64,000 nucleotides of DNA from Takakia lepidozioides (GCA_030704615.1 CM060731.1:52018001-52082000), one strand, 5' to 3'; positions 33,885 through 45,860 are shown, counted from the stretch's first letter. Notes: generated by a model from the sequence alone, not told the origin. A program made the numbers and translations.

Positions 33885-36800
33885 TTATTCACAGGCAAAG
33901 TCGGAGTCCAGCTCCTTGTCGGAAGTCTCCTCTGTATCAATATCAGCGGGACGGGGCTTCGGAAGGACTTGAGAAGTGTGTCCACCCAAACCCATAAGGA
34001 GGTTGTTGTAAATCTCAGCATCCCCTTCAATCCCAAAGAGATGTCGGGCACTGGCCTTGCAAGCGTGGTACGAAGCACCTGCAGTGGAATAGAATGAAGG
34101 AAGCAGACATTGAAGACACATATGGAACGGTGGGAAGTACTGAAAGTGCAAGCTCAATCAAACCTCATGAAATCCGAATGTTGAAGAGACGAACCTGTGC
34201 CCATTGACAAATCCAAAACTCTGGCGTCTGTGTAGGTGCAGCACTCCACAATCGTTTGAATGAAAGCCGGGCTCCTCTCCCTCGCCCCTCTCCAAGGAAC
34301 CCCATTCCCCCTTCGCAAGCAGACGTTGCTGTCGACGTAGTTGTGGTGCATGTCATCCGTTGGAGGATCTGTCCTGTCATCTATGAACTTGCCCCCATGA
34401 GTGATGGCGAACTCCGAAATGCCGGCCGGAGTCGTTGGTGGATGCACTCGGACAAGACAAACAGCTTCAAACAAACGAGTCTGCGAACAACACATTCAGA
34501 AGGAACTAAGAAGCTTAAAAAATCAGGCCCCTACATATGAGATCGAGCGACCTATACAACTCCATCCGAGAACCACCAAGAAGAGGAAGAAGAAGGTAAA
34601 TTTACCATCTCTCCCGGACGATCCCCCTTCGTAAGGTACATGCTGTTCACACAATTCCATGTCTTCAGGACTCTCATGCCCGAGGCTTTCAAATAGCTGG
34701 CAAGTGCACGGCGACAGCGAACGTCGGCGGACTGTATGAGCACCAAAACACCTGCATCGGACAGGAAAAAATTGCAAAAGGAGAAAACCCACCGCCAGTA
34801 GCGCTCATCAAAAGCATTCCAACCCGGACAAGCACCCGATGGAGGGACATCCGGGACTGCCAACCCATCAAGGATGTCCAAGATTATGAGTTCGGCTGCA
34901 TATTGCTTCTCCTTCCCGTTCACCCAGGATTTGGTCATTTTAGCCTGCAAACAAAATTACAATGGAATACTCAAGAGGATTGAAACGATCCATGCCCACT
35001 GCAGAGAAGATGCAAAAGAGAACACGCACCGTGCCGAGGAACTGTACAATCCTCTCCCACACTGGTGATGGCTCGCCCTTGTAATCAGATTTCTTCGACT
35101 CCATCATGGCAAGGAATCCGACGTTGGCCATCTCCAACCTGGTAGGGCGAATGACCCTCGTCGGATGTTCCACTGCATGGTACGGGTCCTTGGGATCAAC
35201 CACCCCCTTGTTCTTTCTCACGGATCCCCTACCATGCGGTGGAGTCTGCTGGACATGCACCACTGGGCCAATATCTGCAACACTTCCCTGCCCTTGTGCC
35301 ACCTTCCCTCTACCCCTTCCTTTCCCCACAACACCAGCAACATCTTTCCCCTTTGCCTTTCTACCTCTACCCGGGGTATCCTGAGCGGGAGGCTCCTTCT
35401 CTGCAAGAGTCCTCAAATTTCGCTCATGAATGTCGAGGTCGGCTGCTGCGGCAGTGGCTGCAATTCGCTCATTCTCTCTCCTCAAAGACACCTCCGGAGC
35501 TGGGGTCTCAGAAGGAGGGCAATCCAAATACCAACCACAAGAAGATAGATGGTCTGGGCCCCAGTCATGCAAGATCCCAGTAGTAAACATAGTCTGATTT
35601 CCAGCAGGGACAAGCCAGAGGTCCACGAAATCTGGATGTTTGTCCAAACAATTCTCTTCCATGAGAACAAACTTTATGTACCTGCAGGAACAAAGACAGC
35701 CTCATTATGCAATGCAATTATTGTCTCTCAGTTTTTCCATCACATTCCCCTTAAACTGTATGCGTCACAGTACATTGCAACCACAGGACACTAAGTAAAC
35801 TGAACTGCCCAGGGAGTGCACCTGTAAAGGCATCGTTTCCAGGCTTCCTCTCCTTTTTCTTGCTGGTCAAGGTCATGTGTTCGACTGATGCCACCCTCCT
35901 TGCTGAACTCTCTAAAGAAACAAGAGTGCCACACTGTGGCTCTCCATTTCCTCATGTATGCTTCGAAGGAGACCTTCGGTGCTGTCATAGTGATGCCATA
36001 GTCAGCCAGCTGAGTATGCAGAACCGACCGTGCCCTTTCTTCCAACTGCAAAACAATTCAAATGCAAGAATGAACCCAAAAAAATCACTGCGAATGTGAG
36101 AGGCAATGGAAAGAGAAGGACAGGAAAAGAGAAAAGAAAGTGACACAAGAAAGGACATCACACCTGGCTCCAGTAAGTGGCCTTGTGAAGCCATGTGTCC
36201 AGCACATTGTCACTGACTGGAATGACACGCTGGGTCTTCTTCTCTTTCTCCGGCCTGGGGAACATGTGTGTATCCCTAACTGTGGGATCGGAGTTCCATA
36301 TCTGTAGCCACTTCACCTTCTGTTCTGAAGACACAACGGCGGTAGACAACCTGTGTAACTTCTCCTGGGCCATCTCTGGCTTGCCTGGCTTGTTATAATG
36401 GTTTTTTATCTCCAAGAGAAACTGCGCTCCGAATGATGGGTCGGCAATTCTCAACTGCTTCACAAAAGCACTCATTATAGTCCTTCTTGTAGCGGTCATC
36501 TCTTTTTGGATGTGAGTCTCAACCCCCTTTGCTGTCCTTCTCTCCTCAGGGGTTGACCTGTAGTATTCCAGTTTGCCACGCTCCCCTGCATCTGCAATGT
36601 CTTGCTGCAAGGGAATGCACGAGAGTTGCATGAACCGAAGGGCAAGGGAAACAAACAGAAACAAACATGTGGAAGCAGGAATATGGAAAGGGCAGATGAA
36701 GGAAGATGTATCTCACCGTGTACATGTACTCCATGAAAGCCTCGCGTGTCAACGAGTACCACGTTTCCGATGTCTTGGAGCTTTCGCACTTCTTGTACGT

Positions 36801-37600
36801 CTCCGCTGAAAGGATGGTCTTGAAGTTGGTCAAGGGCATCTGCCCGATCCTTTGTATCCTATACAGTGTGTGAACCAGACTCGTTTTGACATGCGATGTC
36901 TCCGTTCCTCTGCAGAATGATATCTGAAAGTCAGAATGAAATTCAAGGACTTTAATCAAAGAACCAAGGAACTGCAAGTGGAACAGGTAGAATGAGAAAC
37001 CAACCTGTTCACATCATTCATTGCCGTCAGAAGACCCATCATGTTCCCCTCACAATCCAGCACCATCGATCGAACAGAGTAATGCCACTCTTCCTCCTGT
37101 GAGTGCAGCCTCCCAATAACAGCCATCCATGCAAGCAATTGGTGGTTCCCATCCCAAACGTGAAACATCTTCCCCGAGAATGCCTGGGTGGAAGGTTTCC
37201 TGGAGAGAAGAAGTTCAAAGGATTCAATCACCTGTCTCCAAATAGGATCCCAGGAGTCCACGATTGACTCATCCACAAGGAGCTCATTGCCTGTGGAATC
37301 CTTTGTACAAACGTAAAACACTGCGGATCCATCCAAATACCCATGAACAAACTCGGCCTCTAGCTTGAGAATGTCCTTGATGAGGGGTGGTCGAACGACG
37401 GGCATGGAAACCATCCTACACAGGGGAATCTTCAACCTCCCACCCGGGGCAAGCATACTTTGCACCACAAGCTGAGAGTTTACCTTCTGACCCCCCAGCA
37501 TCTCAGCGGCTTTGCTTTCATAGAACTCATCGTCAACATCAACAATGATATCCTTCCCCAGCCCCGAAGGGATCTCCTCCGCCACACTTTGCATCTTCTC
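33885..37600 (-). CDS. Gene 2 of element B: ParB-like domain plus N6/N4-type DNA methyltransferase-like domain, eight exons
   Basis: Exons (minus): 37600-37005, 36909-36717, 36604-36164, 36045-35822, 35681-35030, 34944-34606, 34480-34195, 34078-33885. All introns are GT-AG, phases agree and the total is 975 codons with stop. Exon 1: ParB/sulfiredoxin-like pattern (LKIPLCRMVSMPVVRP ... VWDGNHQLLAWM). Exons 2-5: helical regions and a Lys/Gly-rich linker. Exons 6-8: methyltransferase-like fold in permuted order: LIILDIL and FFLSDAGVLVLIQ (motif IV region), SPAFIQTIVECC, then SAM-site-like RVLDLSMGTGASYHA formed across the last splice and HLFGIEGDAEIYNNL. The usual [DNS]PP[YFW] is not seen (DILD at that place), so activity is uncertain. 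An acidic frame at 33650-33502 could be an alternative last exon. Confidence 0.7.
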
Positions 37601-37684
37601 CTGCAGGGTTATCCATTCAAATTGACATAAGAGTGAGGCATTAGACGAGGGTGTTTGAGCATGTCAAACAGGCCATCTGTGGTA

Positions 37685-39060
37685 GAAAAGGTGAGCTCAA
37701 ACAGTGTGCGTTGACGCACACTGTTTGAGGTGCAAGGTAAGTGTTCATTGAACCGTAAGTGTTGAAAGAACACTGTTTGAGCTGCCAGATAAGTGTTCAT
37801 CTGTCCTCAGAGACATGCCCTATGTGGCCCATTCTCAAATGAAAAAGGCAATGATAAGGGCAGCTCAAACAGTGTGCGCCAACGCACACTGTTTGAGCTG
37901 CCAGGATAGTGATGATTCAACCTCAAATTCAAACCCTATGTGGCCAATTTTCAGATAACAAGTGCAATGACATGGCAGCTCAAACAGTGTGCGTTGACGC
38001 ACACTGTTTGAGCTGCCATGTAAGTGATGATTGAGCCTCCGAGACATGCCCTGTATGGCCGAATTTCACACGGGAAAAACAAACACAAGGTGTGCTCAAA
38101 CAGTGTGCGGCAACGCACACTGTTTGAGCTGCCAGATAAGTGTTCATCGGTCCTCAGAGACATGCCCTATGTGGCCCATTCTGAAATGAAAAAGGCAATG
38201 ATAAGGGCAGCTCAAACAGTGTGCGCCAACGCACACTGTTTGAGCTGCCAGGATAGTGATGATTCAACCTCAAATTCAAACCCTATGTGGCCAATTTTCA
38301 GATAACAAGTGCAATGACATGGCAGCTCAAACAGTGTGCGTTGACGCACACTGTTTGAGCTGCCATGTAAGTGATGATTGACCTCCGAGACATGCCCTGT
38401 ATGGCCGAATTTCACACGGGAAAAACAAACACAAGGTGTGCTCAAACAGTGTGCGGCAACGCACACTGTTTGAGCTGCCAGATAAGTGTTCATCGGTCCT
38501 CAGAGACATGCCCTATGTGGCCCATTCTGAAATGAAAAAGGCAATGATAAGGGCAGCTCAAACAGTGTGCGCCAACGCACACTGTTTGAGCTGCCAGGAT
38601 AGTGATGATTCAACCTCAAATTCAAACCCTATGTGGCCAATTTTCAGATGACAAGTGCAATGACATGGCAGCTCAAACAGTGTGCGTTCACGCACACTGT
38701 TTGAGCTGCCATGTAAGTGATGATTGAACCTCCAAGACATGCCCTGTATGGCCGAATTTCACACGGGAAAAACAAACACAAGGTGTGCTCAAACAGTGTG
38801 CGGCAACGCACATTGTTTGAGCTGCCAGATAAGTGTTCATCTGTCCTCAGAGACATGCCCTATGTGGCCCATTCTGAAATGAAAAAGGCAATGATAAGGG
38901 CAGCTCAAACAGTGTGCGCCAACGCACACTGTTTGAGCTGCCAGGATAGTGATGATTCAACCTCAAATTCAAACCCTATGTGGCCAATTTTCAGATGACA
39001 AGTGCAATGACATGGCAGCTCAAACAGTGTGCGTTGACGCACACTGTTTGTGCCATGTAA
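37685..39060. repeat. CAAACAGTGTGCG hairpin array of element B
   Basis: At least eleven inverted repeats GCTCAAACAGTGTGCG-NNNN-CGCACACTGTTTGAGC sit within a higher-order repeat of about 345 bp. There are three hairpin types with loops TTGA, CCAA and GCAA. Between hairpins lie conserved stretches such as GACATGCCCTATGTGGCC. About four higher-order copies are present and nearly identical. The array lies in the predicted first intron of gene 2. It is unrelated in sequence to the GGCGCC arrays of A and C. Confidence 0.9.
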
Positions 39061-39261
39061 GTGATGATTGAACCTCCGAGACATTCCCTGTATTGCCGAA
39101 TTTCACAGGGGAAAAACAAAGACAAGGTGTGCTCAAAGACTGCCCAATTTGGCCGTTTTGGCTACAGTTTTTGAGCTTCTTGTTCGCGGTTGATGCAACC
39201 TGCAGAGATGTCGTGTGCAGTCTATGTTCATATCGACATAGAATCTCAACTTGGGTTCACA

Positions 39262-39699
39262 TCAGCAATGAAGCACAAAGATGGGTTCCAAAGATTGAAC
39301 CTTTTTTTTGGCTGCTCCAGAAGACTCCCCAATCGCCGGGGACCCTTTGCGCTTCGGACTGCTCTCCACGCCTCTCGTGTTCTGGAGCATCTCCCCCATC
39401 CTCTCTTCCACTATTAGGTTCTTTGTGAGGCCAGCGTCAACATCATCTTCGGCGTCTGCCTCTCCCTTGGATGCAGTGTCCTCCTCATCTGTTCTTGGAA
39501 CTATGGCAGGCTGCTGGTCTTCCCCGGATTCCTGCTCTTCCATCGCCGAACTTGTCTCTTTGCCCTCTTCTTCCGCCGTTTCCTCTTCGGCCACTCTTTC
39601 CATCCTCATTCTATATCTGGCTCTATTCCTGTTTCTAGAGCTCGTGAAGTACAATGATTTCCTTCTCTTCCTCCTCCGCTGGAAACAAGGGCTCCCCAC
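39262..39699 (-). CDS. Candidate N-terminal exon of gene 2 of element B
   Basis: An acidic, Arg-rich frame of about 133 codons (contains EGEADAEDDVDAGL, SSGAAKKK). A splice donor at AAG/GTTC (exon end 39301) is phase 0 and compatible with the acceptor at 37601. The joined product would be about 1,100 residues. The first codon at 39699 is GTG; in-frame ATGs follow near 39609, so the real start may be there or further upstream. The charged N-terminal region parallels those of gene 2 in A (56723-57112) and C (15302-15780). The intron would contain the hairpin array. Confidence 0.5.
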   Translation of the reverse strand: MGSPCFQRRRKRRKSLYFTSSRNRNRARYRMRMERVAEEETAEEEGKETSSAMEEQESGEDQQPAIVPRTDEEDTASKGEADAEDDVDAGLTKNLIVEERMGEMLQNTRGVESSPKRKGSPAIGESSGAAKKKVQSLEPIFVLHC

Positions 39700-40573
39700 G
39701 ATGCCTCTAGAGCTCTCCAGTTTGACGTTTGCAACAAGAGTTGCTATTGCATGTAACCAAAATCAAAATAGGACATTGTCAACCGTATTTGGATGCGGGT
39801 GTTGTTATTGTGTGCGAACGGAATTCATCCATTTCGGCGTCTTTGTATTATTCAAGAAATAAAGTGCCAGAAAATATGTGCATACGTTGCATGTACTTGT
39901 GATATATGTCAGATGTACTTCGCCGCCTGCCAATATATGGCGGCCTTCTGGAATGGTTTCAAATTTGGAAGTGCCGCAGAAATCTAATGCTAGTTCAATT
40001 TGGAGCAGTTCTTGCAGATTCCCCATAAATGTTGTGCTTCACATATGCATCCACGTGTTTCGTACTGCCTGCCCTGTGCTTTGCATTTTGCCGTCATCGT
40101 CGCCATGGGGTCATTCGGTATAAAGGGTTGTGTCGGAAATGATCTTGTGTTGCACACATCCGTGCGAGGTGACTCTTGGAGTGTCAGTGTTTGTGCTGTG
40201 CTCTTCTGGCACGGCACGACCTCATTACATTCGGGGTCTTCCTGTTTACTGCTCTCCAGGGTTGTTGCCGTCTTTCCATAAAGGATGGTTTCATGTCATG
40301 TTCAGGGTTTGTTTTTCATCCAAAAACAGCACGGCTTCTTGTGGCCTTCTTTATTTGAAAACAGTTTTTCTAGTTGGTGTCTCTCAGCGTGGTTATCTCC
40401 GAAGTTCAGTGCATGTCATTCTTGCATCCTTCTGATGCATCGACCGCAGCCTTTGGGTTACTGCTACCCTTGTTGACCTCAATTTTTTTGTGGTGGATCC
40501 CCTTTCCAGAATTGCGGGCTATCAAATCGGGGATTCCGTTGTGAATCGAAAGTTTTGGTCAGCGTAGGAAAAC
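39700..40573. other. Intergenic region between divergent genes of element B
   Basis: No convincing gene is seen. The likely shared promoter region of gene 2 (leftward) and transposase (rightward) lies here; I see no motif I can name with confidence. Confidence 0.4.
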
Positions 40574-43500
40574 ATGTCCAAGGACAGAGATAGACTAGCA
40601 CGATTTCATTCCAATGCAGGTAGTCTTCCACTGACTGCCACTGCAGACGACGATGGGTTTGCAGTTGTTTATGAGGATGAGCTGGTACAGTGTCCCACTG
40701 GATTGTTTCTCTCCTTGTTCAAAAGGAGGTGTATGACGAGGATGGGAATTTGGATTCTGGACATTTGGAGAAACCATTGGTTGGCGAGTGTGGAAGGAAG
40801 TGGAGAGTCCTTCCAGGCACATACCGTGTCCTTGGAAAAGAGAGAAGACAATCAGCAGGATCAGTCATTACCCCTGGAACTGCAGCATCGGTCGTGCAGC
40901 AGAAGGGCATAGTTCATGTGAAAAAAGAGGTGAGCACATCCACTACATTCGTGGACTCTTTTAGACTCGTCCTCGGAGGATTTTCTGAGATTCCTCCGCC
41001 AGTGCAGACTCCATTCTTGGATGAATCCGAATTGCAAGAGATAACAAGTGTCATTCCAAAATTGAAAGCCCTCGCAGGGGTGCCCTGGGTGCAAGAGCGA
41101 GCTGCGTTTTGTTGATTGGGAGTCCCTTCGTGTGCAACGGGTTCAATACGTGCCAGCAGAGTTTGATGGGGACATCTTGTTTGAGCTCAACCCTCCCACG
41201 TCTTCCAATGGACTGGCTGGGCTTCTGCAGGCATGGACAAGAAACATGACGGACACCCTTGGTGCAGGACAAAAACCTCAAACATCCACAACGACATTGG
41301 ATTGAAATTTCGAAGGTCGGTTTGCGTTGGGCATTGCAGTGCCTGAATATATCTTGCCCTCGCCTGAGAAACAGCGCTCAACCAAACGAGAGTGAGTGGG
41401 AAGGTGTGCCCTTGAATCCTTTCACCCCAGGAATTGCCCCTCCCAAGACCAATACTTTTGTGTGCAGGTTTCTGCAAACTTTCCCCGTCCTGTGTTTCTG
41501 TGTGCACGCTCGTATGTACCAGGTGGCACACCGGTGCAAAACAATGACTCGTGCCTGCATTTATATGGGTGCACACGAGCATCCTGTGTTCAAAGGAAGT
41601 TGCAGGGATAGCGTGGACATCGCTAGAAATCTGCTGAAGCAGGAGTTCCACAATGCCCCTTCTGCAACACCTTCTGCTATAGCGCTTGCAGCTAGCAAGG
41701 CTTTCCTAGAAAAACCATATTGGGGTGAAGGGGATTCGACACAGCCAATGCTGGATGCAGATTCGCTTGATGCAGTGATGGACCATTTCTCCGTGTTGAA
41801 CTCTCCCAATATTCGAAACCAGGTGAATGCACTCAGAGTCGGCACAGGCAATGCTGGATTCATGGACAACATTATGGACCTCAAACAGAGAAGTCGCTAT
41901 GAATTCATTCAAAACAGTATCTTCCCTGGCCAGGCTCATCCAAGGATGTCAAGATTCCGCAGTGGGCGAAGGCAGTGGTGTTAGCATTGTCCGCCGAATG
42001 CAACCTGGAGGAGATTTGGCTAAATGTTGGTTGATGTTTGATCACTGCAAACGGGTGAAGGGTTGGACAACCATGGCGTGCCATGTGTATGATCCAGCGT
42101 ACCAACATGTGCTCTCAATAGCAATTTGTGATATGCAGTCGGAGGACACTGAATCCCAGATGCTCATGTGGAATTCGCTCCTGGCCGTCATGCAGCGCAA
42201 CGGAATACAGAAGACAAATTTTGCGGGCTTAATGGCTGATAGTGCACAGGCAAATTTCAATGCAGTGCGGCGTGTGTTTGGTTCGGGGGATCCTAAGGTC
42301 CCAATGGAAAATAGGGAGCGCACATGCCTCTTCCATTGGAGTCAATCTCTGGCACGTCATACAAAGCGCTGCATTCGCCCTGACCTTCAGTTGGAGCACA
42401 GAAGGCTCTGTCTCAAGTACAAAAATGCCAAATCAATGGGAGAAGCTGAGAGCACTTACCAAGCAATCCGGGCTTGGTGGTTCTCCTCTGGTGCTGCTAC
42501 TAGTATCCACCTCAAGGAGTTGGAGGACTGGTTGGTTTTCTGGCACTTTAGATACAGACAGTGGGGAGCTTTCATGACGACGGTAAGCCTCTCGAATCCC
42601 AAATCAGAAATTTTGCAACATGCCTCTTCATTTGGGGTTCTTGGATTGTCGCTTGAAGAACCTCTTCCATTTCCTTTCCTTCCTCACATTTCCATGCATT
42701 GCCTCGTGCAGGAAATGTCCTTGGAGGACTTGGCCGACATGCCATCCTGTAATTTGGCGGAGACTGTTCATAACGCCTGGATGCAGCAATCTACCAAAGC
42801 AGGTCGTGACTTGTATGTGGCCACTACTGATGACATGGTGCGGGCACTCACACAACAAACCAGGTACCGCAATTTTCTGATGGGACGGGGTGGAGGGCAA
42901 GGGCCCCGGTTCGACTTTGTTGATGCTAAGGGCTGCGAGTAGGTCTGGAGACCCATCCAAGATGGCCAAAGCTCTGAACAGGTGCACTGAAGGCTCCCCA
43001 TTGCAATCAAGGCTCCCTCATTTGGAAGGCGAGGAAAGATTTGGATCATGCAAAAGGAAATTGAACACTCTTCCAGGTTCATATGGAGATTCCCATCGCC
43101 CAGACAGGGTCAATTTCTCTGTGCCAAAGGTGTCTCCAGTGCAGACTAAGTCCTGTGCCGGCCCCTTCCCAGGTGGGTCCTCCTCCTGTGGAGCAGGTGC
43201 AGAACATGCAAGCACAGCAGCAGGAATCCCATTGGAGGAGGTGGTGGCCATGGTGCAGGAATCTGATTGCATTGATAGTGAGTGGCATATAGAACGCACC
43301 CCACTAGGATCTAGAGTTGCTTGCATGGCAATTCGGACCCCCTCTTTCAAGAAATGCAAATCAAAAATATGCAAAGGCTCCAGGGGGACTCCAGCTCCAA
43401 CATTCACAGGGTTGTTCCGACCTTATCATAGTGGGGAGTCAAAGGACCACAAGTTCTGGTTCTGCCCAGACGATATGGCACGATGCGTCAAGGGAACAGT

Positions 43501-43577
43501 TCGTCCTTCGGTGATAATGAAACCCCCTCCCCCCGCAATTTGGCCTGTGAAACTTGGGACGTCGCTGTCAACAACCG
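40574..43577 (+). pseudogene. MULE-like transposase of element B, part before the gypsy insertion
   Basis: It starts at ATG 40574 (MSKDRDRLARFHSN). The N-terminal domain (GRKWRVLPGTYRVLG, FDGDILFELNPP) and DDE core (LMFDHCKRVKGW, LMADSAQANFNAVRR, CLFHWSQSL, AESTYQAIRAWW) align with element A. The intron 42583-42711 is GT-AG and shared with A. A Cys-rich region (KKCKSKICKGSRG, HKFWFCPDD) precedes the insertion. Frame shifts near 40725, 41110, 41950 and 42930, plus the gypsy insertion after AACAACCG at 43577, inactivate it. Confidence 0.75.
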
Positions 43578-43925
43578 TGTCAAGTTAAATAAGCACAGTG
43601 TGAAAACAGCTAGAATAAAACTAGTTATTTGTATTTAACACTTGGATTTAGGTCAAGTGTTAAATCAGGTGTCAAGTTTAGTTTGACACCTGGTCCGTCT
43701 TATCTTCACGAGAGCGGCAGTCGCGCGGCTCATCTTTCTCGAGTTGAGCCTGCGCGACCGAGCTCCTGCATGTGTTTAGATTTGAGTGTGCTTATGTAGG
43801 GGTACAGGTTGTTGTGGGGTGGAGTCCCCATAGCTTGGGGTGCCCCTGGCTCGACTACTATTTTCTAAGAGTGATGGTTTGGTTTTCATGTTTTGTGTCA
43901 CAGTGTGTTCGTTGGATTTCTATCA
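43578..43925 (+). repeat. Left LTR unit of gypsy copy B
   Basis: TGTCAAGTTAAATAAG...TTTCTATCA, 348 bp, nearly identical to 55096-55444. It is followed by CTCGAGAAAGATGC rather than by the 86-bp segment that follows the right copy. Confidence 0.8.
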
Positions 43926-44014
43926 CTCGAGAAAGATGCTCTCTTACCTGTGAGTGCAAGGTAGGAGTTGAGGGTTAGCACTTGCAAGATTACCTGCGTA
44001 TAAGTAGTGATTAG

Positions 44015-44200
44015 TTTGAGAAGCATATCATTGAATGTGACCACAAGATTCAGCGTGCCCTGAAACGCCTGGAGGATGACGATGCCAGAGCCGCCATTGT
44101 TATTGCAGTCGCTGAAGCTACCAAGTCACTAGAGGCTTTGGGGTACACAAGGAGATACTTAAAAATGCAGCAGCAAATGCTAGTTGGCACCTATGCATGA
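44015..44200 (+). other. Short helical ORF in the gypsy leader
   Basis: A 61-codon open stretch without ATG at its start encodes an Ala/Arg/Leu-rich helix (IQRALKRLEDDDARAAIV). It has coding-like composition but no recognised family. It may be a remnant exon. Confidence 0.25.
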
Positions 44201-44339
44201 TCCTTGAAGCTGGATGATCGTTTCACCAGTAAGCTTATAGAGGAGCCTGCTGTTGCAATTGATTCTTGTATCGGGGTTGGTCTTGGACCAAAATTTAGCT
44301 TCAGCTTCTTTGTCAATCATTTGCTTTGATCATGCAAGA

Positions 44340-45860
44340 GCGCCATGCAGCGGGTTAAGGGGCAGGGCTATGGAGCAGAAAAGCGGCATCCTCTTCGCAA
44401 TGCGCAGAGGACGGAGTTCCGTGTATGGTTGCTATGGAGCCTCGCCAACAGCAGAACTTTGCGCTTTCCGTTCTTGGGGTTGCTGCATTGTATGCGCCCT
44501 AGGTTCCGGGCTTGGAATTGTCTTCTGACCAATTCAGCAGAAACGAACGACGAACGTACTCTCTGGCCTGATTCCCTACAGTAAGCAGGCGATATATAGC
44601 TCAACGCCATCAACGAGTACACCCAAGGAGTTGTACACCACAACAAGTGCCGTCAGAATCTTGTCGCCGGAGGATCCAGGCCAAGCAGCATACGATGGCC
44701 ACCTCACGGCCAGGCTTGGAACGGCTCTTACCATACCATATGAGGAACTTGTCGAAGTAGAGGAATAAACTTTCACAGACATGTCTGGCGAGATTTGAAA
44801 GAGTAGTTTTCTTGCTTTGACGTTGTTTCATGTCCTCTGGTTCATGGAGCTCATGACAACAAAAGTCGCGGCAGCGGACGTACTGGGGCGCCGAGCAGAA
44901 AGGATGGTCAGGGGGACGACTGTTTCCCTTGCCCAGCAGCTAAAGTCGTAAAGATTGAAGTCCACCATGTTCAGAAATCCATTTTCGAGCCGCTACCATG
45001 GATGCTTCATTGGGTTGGGATCCTGACGCTTTTAAGGCCACATAACACTTGACGGTGGCTAAGGTCACCTGCAGGAGCTTCATGATAAGTGTCCCAGGAT
45101 CCGTCAGTTCTTTGCAGGCTCCGAATGCAACGCACGACTTTTTCTTCTTTGGGTCATCTGTAACGCCCAGGAAATGCATAGCCAGAATCCACTCCGCTTC
45201 CATTGTACAGCTTGATTCGACCTGGCCGCCCAATAGCCCTCTGGATTCTGCTTACGGAAACTCCAGTCAATGCATCGTTGATGACCTGATCAAGCGGTGT
45301 TGCATCCATGGACTCGAATGCTCCCATACACCCACTTCCCTGCAGTAAGCAGTTCACATTCACAAAAGTGCTAGAGTTTCAGCTGCAGGATGGAGACGAC
45401 GGGTTTGGGAACGGCGGAGCCGAGCTACGCTGGGGATAGACGGGCGATTCAGGAGCCAGGGCTTTCTCCCCCGTAACTGGAATGGGCCGGGGACCCGCAA
45501 GCTCCAGCACAAAGTCCAGTGCTTCCCGCTGGTAATCCTCCTCAGTGATTTATCGTTAGCCACCAAGGCCTCGAGCAGACTGTGAGTGACCCCTCGCCTG
45601 TACATGGCGTCCATAAACATGTCCATAAACATGTCTTTCCTCCCCCTCTCTTGGTGCGCAAGCCTGCAAGCAATCACGGAATCCACTCTCTTTCACAACA
45701 AGACACTACTGAGTGCCACAATTCCCTCTCTCTCTCTCTCTCTCACTCTCGGTATGCAGAAGACTGGAGCAAGGTGCGAATTATAGGGCACGTGGCCAGG
45801 GAACCTAGGAAACCATATAGAACGTAGGGAACTGGGAACCAGTTACCAGATAGTTTGGGT
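44340..45860 (-). pseudogene. Gene-like fragment on the opposite strand inside the gypsy leader
   Basis: Minus-strand frames look coding and are separated by plausible introns: 45686-45555 (HSLLEALVANDKSLRR) and, in another frame, EDYQREALDFVLELAGPRP; then 45345-45260 (GAFESMDATPLDQVINDAL), donor GTAAGC at about 45255, acceptor CCAG near 45212; then EAEWILAMHFLGVTDD to 44940. A (CT)n microsatellite lies at 45728-45750 and an A19 run at 45892-45910. The product is not recognised. It is in the wrong orientation for the retrotransposon, suggesting captured or older host sequence. Confidence 0.35.

Noticed and set aside
33885-37600. Bacterial contamination as the source of the ParB-like and methyltransferase-like domains
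   Set aside because: The gene has eight or more GT-AG introns, lies inside a eukaryotic-type transposon with a target duplication, and has diverged copies at two other places in the window.
37685-39060. CRISPR-like array
   Set aside because: Units are perfect hairpins inside a higher-order satellite with conserved rather than unique spacers; context is eukaryotic transposon DNA with introns and no cas genes.
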